Positions 17,426 to 26,901 of a DNA stretch of 64,000 nucleotides are shown in pieces. The translations under genes were made by a program, and so were the position numbers. The number at the start of each line of letters is the position of its first letter. Position 1 is the first letter of the stretch. The DNA is from Acidobacteriota bacterium (GTDB lineage Bacteria > Acidobacteriota > Thermoanaerobaculia > Multivoradales > Multivoraceae): contig QQVD01000048.1 of NCBI GenBank assembly GCA_003388555.1, positions 124,001 to 188,000 of the forward strand. The letters are read 5' to 3'. The notes under the pieces were generated by a model that saw nothing but the letters and a program-made list of their open reading frames with translations, was not told where the DNA came from and ran no database searches.

Positions 17426-18652
17426 TCAGTTCGTCGGGTTGAAGTCGCGGCCCTCCTCGAGGATGCCGATGATCGTCTCGAGGTTGCCCTTGTTGACCGC
17501 GTCGGGCGCCTGCTGGTGGGCCGCCTTGGCGTGCTCGAGCGCCTTGCCGTAGTCGCCCTCGGCGGAGTAGGCCCGCGCCAGTCCGACGTGCACCGGCCAT
17601 GCTTCACCGTGGCGCTGGTGATTCAGCTTGAAGACGCGGATCGCCTCGTCGACGTTGCCGGCCGCCTGCTGCTGGCGGGCGTAGGTGTGGACCTGGACCG
17701 GACCCGCGGTCGGGTGGTTCAGGGCGACGTTCCAGGCCTCCTGCGCCTCGTTCTGGCGCTCGAGGGCCTGCAGCACCTGCGCCTTGGTCGACAGGGTGGT
17801 GAAGTTCGCCTGGCCGACGAAAGGCGCGCTGATCGCCGCCTCGGCCCACTGCAGCGCCTCGTCGAGCGCCGTGCTCTGGCTCAGCGCGAACTGCGCCGCG
17901 GCGACCCAGTTCTGCCAGCTGAAGCCGGGAGAGTCGCGCAGGTCCTCACGGATTCCGGTGAGGTAGAGCTCGGTGCGGTTCGGAACCGAGATGGTGAAAG
18001 GCACCCGGAGCTCCTCCCAGTGCAGGGCCACCGTCGCCTCGCTCGGCTGGCGGTCGATGAACTCGTACGTCAGCCACTCGCGGTAGGGGGCCTGCTCGGC
18101 CTTCGCCGGCACCCGCAGCACGTCCTCCGAGGGGTCGTAGAAGAAGCTGCCCCAAGAGGTCGAGTTGCTCGAGAAGATGACTGTCCAGTCGCCGTCCTCG
18201 GCGGTGATCATGTGCAGACCGTAAGTGCCCGCAGGCAGCGCCTGACCCTGCACCAGCACGTCGTGGGAGACGGTGAATACGGTGTTCTCGTTGGCCCCCG
18301 CCCGCCACGGGCCCGGGTTGCCGTTGCCGAAGCCGAGGTTGGTGAGGCCGTGGGGCACCAGCTGGCCCCAGATCTGGCCGCGCCGATCCTGCCCCTGAGG
18401 CCCGGTGACATCCGGCGAGGAGTAGTCGATGCGGACCTGCACCGGCCCGATGTGCTGGATCACGGTCGATTTCTGGTTCTCGCCGCTCGGCGGCAGGTCG
18501 AGTCCGCGCTGCTGGGCCGACAGGCCCGTCGCCAGGCAGGCGGCGGTGGAGACGGCGACGAGCAGCACGGGGAGGAGCGACGGGGCGAAACGCGGTCTGG
18601 TGGAGGCTGCCGCGATGCGGCGCTCACCTGCGGTGGTCGACAGGTCGTACAT
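17426..18652 (-). CDS. Secreted DUF2911 protein with TPR-like C-terminus
   Basis: 408 aa from ATG 18652, chosen over the track start because GGGAG lies 6-7 nt upstream. A long signal region (RFAPSLLPVLLVAVSTAACLATGLSA) precedes a DUF2911 domain: VQVRIDYSSPDVTG... GQIWGQLVPHG... WRAGANENTVFTVSHDVLVQGQALPAGTYGLHMI... WTVIFSS.. SWGSFFYDPSEDVLRV. About residue 250 onward are helical repeats (EEAWNVALNHPTAGPVQVHTYARQQQAAGNVDEAIRVFKLNHQRH..., AYSAEGDYGKALEHAKAAHQQAPD) of TPR type. It is probably periplasmic; the role of the family is unknown. A second, shorter DUF2911 protein lies at 38 kb. Confidence 0.85.
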   Translation of the reverse strand: MYDLSTTAGERRIAAASTRPRFAPSLLPVLLVAVSTAACLATGLSAQQRGLDLPPSGENQKSTVIQHIGPVQVRIDYSSPDVTGPQGQDRRGQIWGQLVPHGLTNLGFGNGNPGPWRAGANENTVFTVSHDVLVQGQALPAGTYGLHMITAEDGDWTVIFSSNSTSWGSFFYDPSEDVLRVPAKAEQAPYREWLTYEFIDRQPSEATVALHWEELRVPFTISVPNRTELYLTGIREDLRDSPGFSWQNWVAAAQFALSQSTALDEALQWAEAAISAPFVGQANFTTLSTKAQVLQALERQNEAQEAWNVALNHPTAGPVQVHTYARQQQAAGNVDEAIRVFKLNHQRHGEAWPVHVGLARAYSAEGDYGKALEHAKAAHQQAPDAVNKGNLETIIGILEEGRDFNPTN

Positions 18653-18808
18653 GGGGACTCCCTGGGAGAATGTGCGTGGGGCCTGATCCCTCACCCGGTA
18701 CGACCGACTGCACGGGGAGGTTTTTTAGCAGCGACGCGGCGACAGGTCTCCCGCCACCTGATCCCGCCCACGGTGCCTTACACTCGCCTCTGATTCCGGG
18801 AGCAACTC

Positions 18809-20500
18809 ATGCCACAGAAGGTCTACGACGCCATCGTCGTCGGCTCGGGCGCCAACGGCGGCTGGGCGGCGAAACAGCTCTGCGAAGCCGGCATGGAGGT
18901 GGTGATGCTCGAGGCGGGCCGCAAGCTCGATCCCGCCACCGACTTCAGCGAGCACACGATGCCGTGGGAGCTGCCGCTGCGCGGCCGCCAGGACCCCAGG
19001 AACCCGTTGCTCGAGAGGCGCCCGGTCGGCAAGCGCTGCTACGCCTGCGGCGAGACCAACGCCCACTTCTTCATCGACGAGGTCGACAACCCGATCACCA
19101 CCGAGGAGGGCAAGCCGTTCTGGTGGATCCGCGGCAACCAGGTCGGCGGCCGCACGATCCTGTGGGGTCGGCAGTCCTACCGGATGAGCGACTGGGACTT
19201 CAAGGCCGCCTCGCGCGACGGGTTCGGCGACGACTGGCCGATCTCGTACGCCGATCTCGAGCCCTACTACGACGAAGTCGAGCGCTTCATCGGCGTCAGC
19301 GGTCGTCGCGAGGGCATCGAGGTGCTGCCCGACGGTCAGTTCCTGCCGCCGATGGCCTACACCTGCGGCGAGATCGAGCTCGAGAAGGGGCTGCAGAAGA
19401 TGGGCCGGCGGATGACGATCGGGCGGGCCGCCGTGCTCACCCGCCGGCACAACGGGCGCGCCGCCTGCCACTACTGCGGACCGTGCCACTTCGGCTGCCG
19501 CACCGGGTCCTACTTCTCGAGTCCGGTGTCGACGCTGCCCGCCGCCGAGGCGACCGGGAAGTTCACCCTGGTGCCGAACGCCCGGGCCTGGCGGGTGCTG
19601 ATGGATGACGAGAACCGGGCCAAGGGCGTCATCTACCACCGCACCGAGGACGGCGAGACCGAGGAGGTGTTCGCCAAGGTGGTGGTGCTGGCGGCGTCGA
19701 CCCTGGCGTCGACGCGCATCCTGCTGAACTCCAAGAGCGACGAGCACCCGGACGGCCTGGCCAACTCGAGCGGAGTGCTCGGCTGCTACCTGATGGACCA
19801 TCACTTCGTCTCCGGCGCCAATGGTGTGCTGCCGAAGCTCGAGGGCCAGAAGCCCGAGCAGGCGAACCGGCCCAACGGCATCTACATCCCGCGGTTCAAG
19901 AACCTGCGCGACCCGGCGAGCAAGAGCAAGCAGTACCTGCGCGGCTACGGCTTCCAGGGTGGCGAGAACGTCACCATCTACGAGCACGCCGCCAGCTCAC
20001 CCGGCTTCGGCGCCGAGTGGAAGCACGCCATGCGCTCGGCCAACGTGCACAACATGAACATCGGTGGCTGGGGCGAGATGCTTCCGCGCAAGGAGAACCG
20101 GGTCCGCCTCGACCCCGAGGTGAAGGACAAGTGGGGGGTGCCGGTGCTCGAGATCGACTGCGCCTGGAGCGACAACGAGAAGGCTATGTCGAAGGACATC
20201 GCCGAGGAGGCGCAGGCGATGCTCGAGGCGGCCGGCTGCGAGGACGTGGTGCCGTACCGGGTGATGCCCCCGCCGGGGTTCTGCATCCACGAGGTCGGCA
20301 CCGCCCGCATGGGCGAGGACCCCGGGAGCTCGGTGGTCAACTCCTTCCAGCAGACCCACGACGTGCGCAACCTGTTCGTCATGGACGGCAGCTCGTTCGT
20401 CACCATCGGCTGCGTCAACCCGACGCTGACCATGATGGCGCTCACCGTGCGCTCGAGCGAGTACCTGGCGGACCGGTACGCGAAGGGCGAGCTGGTTTGA
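18809..20500 (+). CDS. GMC-family oxidoreductase with a cysteine cluster
   Basis: 563-aa flavoprotein. FAD Rossmann motif YDAIVVGSGANGGWAAKQLCEAGMEVVMLEAG opens the protein; GNQVGGRTILWGRQSYR is the GMC signature region; the catalytic His is in GFCIHEVGTARMG and the Asn in SFVTIGCVNPTLTMMALTVR. CHYCGPCHFGC (Cys 220, 223, 226, 230) forms CX2CX2CX3C, an arrangement able to hold an iron-sulfur cluster, as found in some bacterial FAD-dependent sugar dehydrogenases. It lacks a Tat or Sec signal of its own, so it may be exported with a partner or stay cytosolic. Substrate (a sugar or alcohol) is unknown. A small membrane protein follows 28 bp later. Confidence 0.88.
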   Translation: MPQKVYDAIVVGSGANGGWAAKQLCEAGMEVVMLEAGRKLDPATDFSEHTMPWELPLRGRQDPRNPLLERRPVGKRCYACGETNAHFFIDEVDNPITTEEGKPFWWIRGNQVGGRTILWGRQSYRMSDWDFKAASRDGFGDDWPISYADLEPYYDEVERFIGVSGRREGIEVLPDGQFLPPMAYTCGEIELEKGLQKMGRRMTIGRAAVLTRRHNGRAACHYCGPCHFGCRTGSYFSSPVSTLPAAEATGKFTLVPNARAWRVLMDDENRAKGVIYHRTEDGETEEVFAKVVVLAASTLASTRILLNSKSDEHPDGLANSSGVLGCYLMDHHFVSGANGVLPKLEGQKPEQANRPNGIYIPRFKNLRDPASKSKQYLRGYGFQGGENVTIYEHAASSPGFGAEWKHAMRSANVHNMNIGGWGEMLPRKENRVRLDPEVKDKWGVPVLEIDCAWSDNEKAMSKDIAEEAQAMLEAAGCEDVVPYRVMPPPGFCIHEVGTARMGEDPGSSVVNSFQQTHDVRNLFVMDGSSFVTIGCVNPTLTMMALTVRSSEYLADRYAKGELV

Positions 20501-20528
20501 TCGATCCGCGTCGCACATTCGACTCTCG

Positions 20529-21101
20529 ATGAGAGCGGGCCACGAGCCCGGACTCGAGAGATGGCGGCGCCTGCTGCCGTTCGTGCCGCCGGTCGTCTTC
20601 TACTCGCTGTCGGCGCTGGGCGCGGCCTGGTTCACGGACGGAGCTTCCGCCAGCCTGGAGGCCCAGAGCTCGATCGCCGGCTCGTACCTGTACGCGGTGA
20701 TCGCCACCGCCTTCTCGTCGCTCTTCCTCTACCTGCTCTACGCCGTGAGCGCCTCCGAGCACCATCGTCTCGGGGTGGCCAATCCCTTCACGGCCTCGAT
20801 CCTGGTGGCAGTGAGCGCGGCCCTGGTCGTGGCGATGTCGGTGCCCAGGTGGCTGCCGCTGCTGGGAGTGCTCGTTCACCTGGTGGTGCAGCGGAGGCGG
20901 TGGTTGCTCATCGTCGCCGAGTACGGCGCGACCGCTCTCGGTCTCGCCTGGTTCTTCGCGGCGTTCGAAGGCAGGGCGATCCTGCCGTGGGGAGTGCCGG
21001 TGGCGCTGATCCAGGGCGCGCTGCTGTGGCCCTTCCATGCCGAGAACACGGCTCGCCGGCCGGTGGCGCCGCAGGAAGGCGACCGAGGGCCCGCGGACTG
21101 A
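20529..21101 (+). CDS. Hypothetical membrane protein
   Basis: 190 aa with about five hydrophobic helices (LLPFVPPVVFYSLSALGAAWF, YLYAVIATAFSSLFLYLLYAV, PFTASILVAVSAALVVAMSV, WLPLLGVLVHLVV, WLLIVAEYGATALGLAWFFAAF). I do not recognise a family. It begins 28 bp after the GMC oxidoreductase and probably shares its transcript; it could anchor or pass electrons from it, but no haem ligands stand out. The C-terminal tail is polar and probably disordered. Confidence 0.65.
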   Translation: MRAGHEPGLERWRRLLPFVPPVVFYSLSALGAAWFTDGASASLEAQSSIAGSYLYAVIATAFSSLFLYLLYAVSASEHHRLGVANPFTASILVAVSAALVVAMSVPRWLPLLGVLVHLVVQRRRWLLIVAEYGATALGLAWFFAAFEGRAILPWGVPVALIQGALLWPFHAENTARRPVAPQEGDRGPAD

Positions 21102-21147
21102 CAGCAGAAACGAGCCCGAGGTTGGCCCGACTCGGTTCGGTGCACGG

Positions 21148-24100
21148 TCAGTCTCCGCCCCGCAGCGCGGCTCGTTCCACGGTGAGCGGGACGTTGGCGA
21201 CCAGCACCAGGCGCCGCGCCTCACCCCGCATCCAGTGGTACTGGGTGCTGAGACGGACCAGGTAGTCGCGCGCCCCGGTGCCGTCTGTCGTTGCCGACGG
21301 CTCGGCCTGCGCGAGGTCGAAGGTGAAGAGGTTGCGCGGCGGCCCGTACCAGAGGGTGACGTCGGGATCTCTGCGATCGCCCCGGGTCTCGTCGCCGGCT
21401 GCGCTGCGAGCCGGCTCGCCCGGAGCCGGAGCCAGATCCGAGGCGCGCAGGCGCAGCTGCAGGTAGGAGCCACGCTGCTTGTGGGGCCAGGCGTGCCAGG
21501 CGTCGGGCAGCGGCAGCACGATGCGCTCGCCGGCCTGCAGGCTCCGCGGCTTCTCGACCAGCACCGCGATCTCGGGAGTGCGGCGCAGCGCCTCGAGTGG
21601 ATCGTGCTCCGCCCAGACAGAAGGCAGCCGGTCGAGGCTGAACCGCTGCTGTATCTGCGCCGGATCGAGGCGGACCTCGGCCTCGCCGATCGGCTCGGGG
21701 GGCTGCCGGCCGCGCTCGATCCACAGTGCGTAGCTGCGGACGCGTAGCGCCGGGTCGTAGTGGCGGTAGACCCACTCGGCGATGCGGTAGCCGCGCAACT
21801 CGTTGACGACTCCGTCGGTGCGGTCCCAGTAGTTGCCGCCCTGGTCGAAGACCACCCACGGCAGGCGGCCCTGCTCCCGCAGGCGCGAGAGCTCGTCGAG
21901 GAACTGCGCCTGGATCGGGTCCGAGGAGAGGTTCACTCCACCGATCACGTAGCCTGGGTAGAGCCGGCCGGCCAAAGCGTAGAGCAGCGGCGAGTTCGAC
22001 AGGTCGACGAATGTCTCCTCGGGCTCGAGGTTGCGATCGAAGAAGGACACCAGGTCGCGATGTGGCGAAGCGTCGTAGGCGATGCGAGGTGCCGCCGAGG
22101 CGGGGTCGCGCCAGCGGAAACCCCGCTGGGGGAAGGAGGCGAGGATCGTCTCGGCACCGTCGGAATTGGCCCCGAGGTTCTTTGGTGGCCGGTCGCCCGA
22201 GACCGGGAATCGCGCCAGGCAGTAGAGGACCAACACGGCGAGGAACCAGAGCCGTGCCTTCTGGCGCTCGCGTCCGGCGCCGGCCTCGGTGCACAACAGG
22301 GGAACGAGCGCCAGCAGCAGGACGGCGAGGTAGGGGTTGAACGCCTCGACCAGGGTGTGGCGCTCGAGCGAGCGCACCGAGATGCCGAGCGAGAAGGCGG
22401 CGAGGAACGCGAGCACGTGATGGTGGCGGGCGACCAGACCGCTCCAGTGCAGCCGCGCCAAGGCGAAGCGCAGGACGAAGACCATCGGCAGCGCAGGGAC
22501 CAGGTAGTACTGCGCGATGACCCGAGCGTCGAGAGCGGGGTAGAGGTGCGGCCGGGTGCGCGAAGCGAGCCGGTCCGAGTACGACACCGCGAAGCGGTGC
22601 AGGGACGCCCCGAGATCGCCGCCGCGCAGGAGGGCCAGCAGAGCCAGCAGGGAGGCCACCGCCGCAGCGAAGACCGCCAGACTCCGTACAAGCGCTCTGC
22701 GCCGGTGGTTGCCCCGCCACGAATGCAGACAGAGCACCGCACCGAGGCAGATCGCTGCCAGGACCCCGAAGTCGACCCGCCAGAGCAGCAGCAGGAGCAG
22801 CGAGCACCACAGACCGAGGTAGCGCCTCGTCGACGGACGCCGTAGCACCGCGTCGAGGCAGAGGGCCGGCAACAGCACCGGCGCGTAGTAGACCGGGATC
22901 ACGGCGAACACCGGCAGCAGGCAGACGGCGAGCAGCGAGAACGCCGGCGACAGCAGCCGCGCCAGCGCCAGGTAGCAGAGCACCGCCGCGAAGGTCGGCT
23001 GCAGCGCCAGATCCCAGCTCCGCATGTCGAGGGCGGCGTCGCGGGTGCACGCTGCCGATCCGCCGTGCACGAGGCAGTAGAGGGCGTGGAAGAGGAAGTC
23101 CGAGAAGGAGTGGATCGGTCGCAGGTCGAAGAAGGGCCAGCGGCCGAACTGGAAGAGCTGCTGCGCCGGTAGGACCTTCTCGCCGAGATGGAAGTAGTCG
23201 AGCCGGCCGAAGTCGCGCTGCCCGGAGGAGAAGCGCAGCAAGGCGCAGGAGCCGACGATCAGCGGGAAGTGCACCCAGTGCAGGATCCACCGCGCGTCGA
23301 GGCGTCGGGCCGTGGCGACGCCGGCTAGCCTGGTGCACACCCGCAACACTGCGGCACAGGCGCAGGCGAGGAGAAGCGCCAGGACGGCGGCTGCCAGCCG
23401 TGGCCACAGCGGCGGGAAGGCGGCCTGGAGCTCGCCGGCCAGCGGCACCACTGCGGGGGCCAGCAGCCAGGGCGCCATCGCCCACAGCAGCCGCCGTGCT
23501 CCAACGCGACCCGGCGCGATGCGTGAGCAGAGCACGAGACTGACGAGCCAGAGGAGCAGCAGCGCCGCGAAGCCAGCGCCCAGCACGAGGATGCCCAGTG
23601 CCGGCTGTCCGGCGAGCAGCCAGACGACGCACAGCAGCGCCGCCGGTCCGGCCAATGTGCCGACGACCAGGGCGGGGTCGAGGCGCAGGAGCACGGAATC
23701 GGGTCGCCGGCGCTCGAGCCATCGCCGCACGGCCACTGCGATCCAGGTCAGGATCACCGCCGCGGCGGCGCCGAGCCGGAGCCCACCCAGATCGAGGTGG
23801 CGGAAGAAGAGGTCGAGCAGCTCGAGGGCCAGCCAGACCTCGGCCGAGCGGGCCAGCCAGCGGCGCCCGTCGACCGAGGCCGGCATGAGCAGGCGCCGGG
23901 CCAGGCTGGCGAGCGAGAGGTAGGTCAGCAGCAAGACCGTCACGAGGCCAAGCTGCAGGACCACGAAGTGCCGGGCCGCCGCACCGCCGTCGACGCCGGC
24001 GAGCACCGCGGCGCCGATCGCGCGACCAGGAAACGACTGCAGCTCCGGCGCCGGATCGAGCAGGTGTCGCAGTGGCTCGCCGAGCATGGCCACAGTCGCC

Positions 24101-24213
24101 GCCGCGGCCAGCGGCACGCACCAGCTCGCCGGCGACCGCTGCCCCGAGTCTCGACGGGACGAGCGGCGCGCACCCCGGACGATGCGCCCCAGGCGCCTCC
24201 AGATGCCGGCCAT
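21148..24213 (-). CDS. Large polytopic membrane protein, glycosyltransferase-like
   Basis: 1021 aa from ATG 24213 (a GTG start at 24258 is possible). The N-terminal about 700 residues hold around fifteen hydrophobic helices; the last 300 are soluble. Acidic loop residues around LDYFHLGEKVLPAQQLFQFGRWPFFDLRPIHSFSDF and a repeated Arg-rich cytosolic face resemble GT-C type sugar transferases or hypothetical DUF membrane proteins of cell-envelope loci. C-terminal text such as RIAYDASPHRDLVSFFDRNLEPEETFVDLSNSPLLYALAGRLYPGYVIGG, then DELSRLREQGRLPWVVFDQGGNYWDRTDGVVNELRGYRIAEWVYRHY, matches the soluble domain of such proteins. Exact substrate is unknown. Confidence 0.72.
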   Translation of the reverse strand: MAGIWRRLGRIVRGARRSSRRDSGQRSPASWCVPLAAAATVAMLGEPLRHLLDPAPELQSFPGRAIGAAVLAGVDGGAAARHFVVLQLGLVTVLLLTYLSLASLARRLLMPASVDGRRWLARSAEVWLALELLDLFFRHLDLGGLRLGAAAAVILTWIAVAVRRWLERRRPDSVLLRLDPALVVGTLAGPAALLCVVWLLAGQPALGILVLGAGFAALLLLWLVSLVLCSRIAPGRVGARRLLWAMAPWLLAPAVVPLAGELQAAFPPLWPRLAAAVLALLLACACAAVLRVCTRLAGVATARRLDARWILHWVHFPLIVGSCALLRFSSGQRDFGRLDYFHLGEKVLPAQQLFQFGRWPFFDLRPIHSFSDFLFHALYCLVHGGSAACTRDAALDMRSWDLALQPTFAAVLCYLALARLLSPAFSLLAVCLLPVFAVIPVYYAPVLLPALCLDAVLRRPSTRRYLGLWCSLLLLLLWRVDFGVLAAICLGAVLCLHSWRGNHRRRALVRSLAVFAAAVASLLALLALLRGGDLGASLHRFAVSYSDRLASRTRPHLYPALDARVIAQYYLVPALPMVFVLRFALARLHWSGLVARHHHVLAFLAAFSLGISVRSLERHTLVEAFNPYLAVLLLALVPLLCTEAGAGRERQKARLWFLAVLVLYCLARFPVSGDRPPKNLGANSDGAETILASFPQRGFRWRDPASAAPRIAYDASPHRDLVSFFDRNLEPEETFVDLSNSPLLYALAGRLYPGYVIGGVNLSSDPIQAQFLDELSRLREQGRLPWVVFDQGGNYWDRTDGVVNELRGYRIAEWVYRHYDPALRVRSYALWIERGRQPPEPIGEAEVRLDPAQIQQRFSLDRLPSVWAEHDPLEALRRTPEIAVLVEKPRSLQAGERIVLPLPDAWHAWPHKQRGSYLQLRLRASDLAPAPGEPARSAAGDETRGDRRDPDVTLWYGPPRNLFTFDLAQAEPSATTDGTGARDYLVRLSTQYHWMRGEARRLVLVANVPLTVERAALRGGD

Positions 24214-24358
24214 CGGTGCTGGTGCTCCTACCGCTGGGGGTGGTGTCGGAAGCGACACGGGACCTCGGCGGCGGATCGGCCCTCGGACGGAGGGTCCCGA
24301 GGCGCTGGCACCGGCGACTCAGCGGCCGGAGGAGTGGAGGCGCCAGGGAGTGCGCACA

Positions 24359-25090
24359 TCACCGTGAGCTCGACCAGGCGCCGGTACCGCCCACCTCGAA
24401 GCCGTCGGCGAAGACGTCGACGCGCAGCACCTGGAGGCCGTTGAGCGCCGCGCCGTCGGCGGGGTTGGCGGCGGGCACGATGCCGGAGTGCAGATTGAGC
24501 TGGCCGCTCGGGCCCACTGTCGCCTGGTGCCGCGAGTAGGAGACCAGCTCCTGGTGCTGGCCCGGCCAGGGACCGCCGACGATCGAGTGGGGGTTGCCGG
24601 GCTCTTCGTCGACGTCGGTGTAGCTGTCGACGTCGGTCTCGGGCATGCGGGCGTAGATCAGCACTTCGTACTCGCCCGGCTCGACCTCGGCCAGGAAGAC
24701 GCACGACTCGAGCCCGGCGTCGTAGGTGACCAGGAAGTCGTCGAGCAGCAGACCGTCGGCGCCGACGGTGGCGGGGTCGTCGCCCTCGATCAGGTCGAGG
24801 CCGCCGATCTGTCGCAGGGTGACCGGGATGGACGCGCCGTGCAGGTCGACGAGGCCGCTGCTGGTGGTGCCGTGTGCAGCCTCCGTGACGTTCCAGACGC
24901 CGGCTCGCCCGGCGGCGGTGTAGGAGCTCGGCGGTCCGTTGCCGGACATGCCGATGTCGACGTTGAAGGACTGCGACACGAGCGGCGCGGCGACGGACAG
25001 CGCCGCCGTCGCCAGCAGCGTCGGCAGCAGGACGATCCTGAGGAGAGCAGCGCGCATCGCCGAGGCGCTGCGGAGCACGGCGCGGGTCAC
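24359..25090 (-). CDS. Secreted protein with F-x-D-x-F-E-x-G-type C-terminal tail
   Basis: 243 aa. GTG 25090 is chosen because AGGAGG lies directly upstream; a signal peptide (MRAALLRIVLLPTLLATAALSVA) follows. The mature part (SQSFNVDIGMSGNGPPSSYTAAGRAGVWNVTEA... LLLDDFLVTYDAGLESCVFLAEVEPGEYEVLIYARMPETDVDSYTDVDEEPGNPHSIVGG... LRVDVFADGFEVGGTGAWSSSR) is beta-rich and looks like an extracellular carbohydrate-binding or jelly-roll domain. The last residues FADGFEVGGTGAW recur in two other secreted proteins of this window and may be a sorting tail. The gene lies 145 bp upstream of the membrane protein above. Confidence 0.75.
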   Translation of the reverse strand: MTRAVLRSASAMRAALLRIVLLPTLLATAALSVAAPLVSQSFNVDIGMSGNGPPSSYTAAGRAGVWNVTEAAHGTTSSGLVDLHGASIPVTLRQIGGLDLIEGDDPATVGADGLLLDDFLVTYDAGLESCVFLAEVEPGEYEVLIYARMPETDVDSYTDVDEEPGNPHSIVGGPWPGQHQELVSYSRHQATVGPSGQLNLHSGIVPAANPADGAALNGLQVLRVDVFADGFEVGGTGAWSSSR

Positions 25091-25415
25091 GGGTCCTCCT
25101 CTCGCCGTCGGCGCCGAGATCGCCGCGGAGGCGTTGGCGTCGTTCTCGCTTCGCAATCTGAGGGGGCAGCAGAGCCGCGAGTCTACCCGCCGCGGGGGTG
25201 GCTTCGAAGCCGGGGTAGCGGCTCCTGTCTGAGCCACTACCAAGCCGAGGGGTGGCCGGCTGCGAGCTCGAGAGGGCGACGAGTGAGGCGGGCGCGCTAC
25301 GATCGTCGGCCACCGGGTCGCGGCCCCCTGCCTGACGCGGGGCCGGTCCCGTTCCCCACCACAACCTCGACGCTCACCGACCGATCCGAACGATTCCAGC
25401 AGGAGCCCTGAACCC
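25091..25415. other. Divergent intergenic region before the thiolase gene
   Basis: 325 bases between the GTG of the secreted protein and the ATG of the thiolase. I see no supported gene. AGGAGG for the minus-strand gene lies just inside it, and AGGAG (25398-25404 area) precedes the thiolase ATG. It must hold two promoters, but I cannot point to reliable -35/-10 boxes. Confidence 0.45.
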
Positions 25416-26597
25416 ATGCGTGAAGCCGTCATCGTCTCCACCGCCCGCACCGGTCTCGCCAAGTCGCACCGTGGCGGATTCAACATCACCCCCGGCGTCA
25501 CCATGGCGGGACACGCCGTGAAACACGCCATCGAGCGCGCCGGCGTCGAGCCGGCCGAGGTCGAGGAGGTGGTGATCGGTTGCGGCACGCCGCAGGGCTC
25601 GACCGGCAACAACGTCGGCCGGCTGGCGGCGCTCAAGGCCGGCTGTCCGGTGACCACGTCTGGCGTCACGGTGAGCCGCCACTGTTCGTCGGGCCTCAAC
25701 GCGGTGGCGACAGCGGCGGGGCGCATCCTCAACGACGGAGTGCCGATCGCGGTCGCCGGCGGCGTCGAGTCGATCTCGCTGATGCAGCCCGGCGGTCCGT
25801 TCCCGCACGCCGTCGACGAGGAGCTGTTCGCGCAGTACCCGGGCCTGATGATGCCGATGATCGAGACCGCTGACGTCGTCGCCGAGCGCTACGGCGTGTC
25901 GCGGCAGTACCAGGACGAGTACGCGCTGCAGAGCCAGCAGCGCATCGCGGCGGCCCAGGAGGCGGGCAAGTTCGAGCACGAGATCGTGCCGATGCAGACC
26001 ACCATGCTGTTCACCGACAAGGAGACCGGCGAGAGCAAGGAGATCCCCTACACGGTGGATCGCGACGAGTGCAACCGGCCCAACACCACGCTGGAGGGCC
26101 TCAGCAGGCTGCCGCCGGTGCGTGGGCCGGAGCAGTACATCACCGCCGGCAACGCCTCGCAGCTCTCCGACGGTGCCGCGGCGCTGGTGCTGATGGAGGC
26201 CAAGGAGGCCGAGCGCCGCGGCCTCGAGCCGCTCGGCGCCTTCCGCGGCTTCGCGGTCGCCGGCTGCGAGCCCGACGAGATGGGCATCGGCCCGATCTAC
26301 GCCGTTCCGCGGCTGCTCGAGCGCGCCAGCAAGAAGATCGAGGACATCGAGCTGTGGGAGCTCAACGAGGCGTTCGCCAGCCAGTGCCTCTACTGCCGCG
26401 ACCAGCTCGGCATCGACAACGAGATCTACAACGTCAACGGCGGCTCGATCGCCATCGGCCACCCGTTCGGCATGACCGGCGCCCGCTGCACCGGCCACCT
26501 GCTGCTCGAGGGCAGACGTCGCGGCGCCAAGTGGGGCGTGGTGACGATGTGCATCGGCGGTGGCCAGGGCGCCGCCGGCCTGTTCGAGATCTTCTGA
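25416..26597 (+). CDS. Thiolase (acetyl-CoA C-acyltransferase)
   Basis: 393-aa cytosolic enzyme that cleaves or forms 3-ketoacyl-CoA in fatty-acid metabolism. It starts [17 protein letters not shown], has the nucleophile in [15 protein letters not shown] (Cys 90), the [19 protein letters not shown] segment with the catalytic His near 349, and the second active Cys in [16 protein letters not shown]. Length and motif spacing are standard for degradative thiolases. An AGGAG ribosome site is upstream. The stop is five bases from a 276-bp palindromic element; an enoyl-CoA hydratase lies about 800 bp downstream on the same strand. Confidence 0.93.
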   Translation: MREAVIVSTARTGLAKSHRGGFNITPGVTMAGHAVKHAIERAGVEPAEVEEVVIGCGTPQGSTGNNVGRLAALKAGCPVTTSGVTVSRHCSSGLNAVATAAGRILNDGVPIAVAGGVESISLMQPGGPFPHAVDEELFAQYPGLMMPMIETADVVAERYGVSRQYQDEYALQSQQRIAAAQEAGKFEHEIVPMQTTMLFTDKETGESKEIPYTVDRDECNRPNTTLEGLSRLPPVRGPEQYITAGNASQLSDGAAALVLMEAKEAERRGLEPLGAFRGFAVAGCEPDEMGIGPIYAVPRLLERASKKIEDIELWELNEAFASQCLYCRDQLGIDNEIYNVNGGSIAIGHPFGMTGARCTGHLLLEGRRRGAKWGVVTMCIGGGQGAAGLFEIF

Positions 26598-26601
26598 CCA
26601 A

Positions 26602-26877
26602 AGGAGCCCGTGGTGAAACCCCCGTGGAGCTGAGCGCAGGGATCTGCGGTTCCTGGCCAGGCGTCGCCGACGAAGGCGATGCTGGAGCATCGCCGAGAAG
26701 GTGCAACGAAGCCAGGGACCGCAAACCCCTGCGCCGCAGGCGGTTGGGCGGCGTTGGCCCGTCTGACGCGTTGCTCTCGCTCCACGATGGCACCGCATCG
26801 CAGTCGCTCGAGACGCCACGTCATCCGAGGCCAACGGCGCTCCAACTCAGCCCGCGCGGGTTTCACCACGGGCTCCT
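26602..26877. repeat. 276-bp palindromic element with 20-bp terminal inverted repeats
   Basis: AGGAGCCCGTGGTGAAACCC at 26602-26621 is an exact reverse complement of 26858-26877. Inside, GGCGATGCT/AGCATCGCC (26675-26694) is a 9-bp stem with a two-base loop, and TGCGGTTCCTGGC (26645-26657) pairs with GCCAGGGACCGCA (26711-26723) with one wobble, so the transcript would fold into nested hairpins. No transposase is encoded and I see no clear target-site duplication. It sits five bases after the thiolase stop and 24 bases before the next start. It looks like a MITE or a REP-type structured repeat; the reading frames the track reports through it have no family features. Confidence 0.75.
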
Positions 26878-26901
26878 AGGGCGCTGCGGGACTCGCCGCC
26901 G

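Noticed and set aside
26426-26869. 147-aa and similar ORFs across the palindromic element
   Set aside because: No ribosome binding site or known motif; the open frames follow from the GC-rich palindrome itself.
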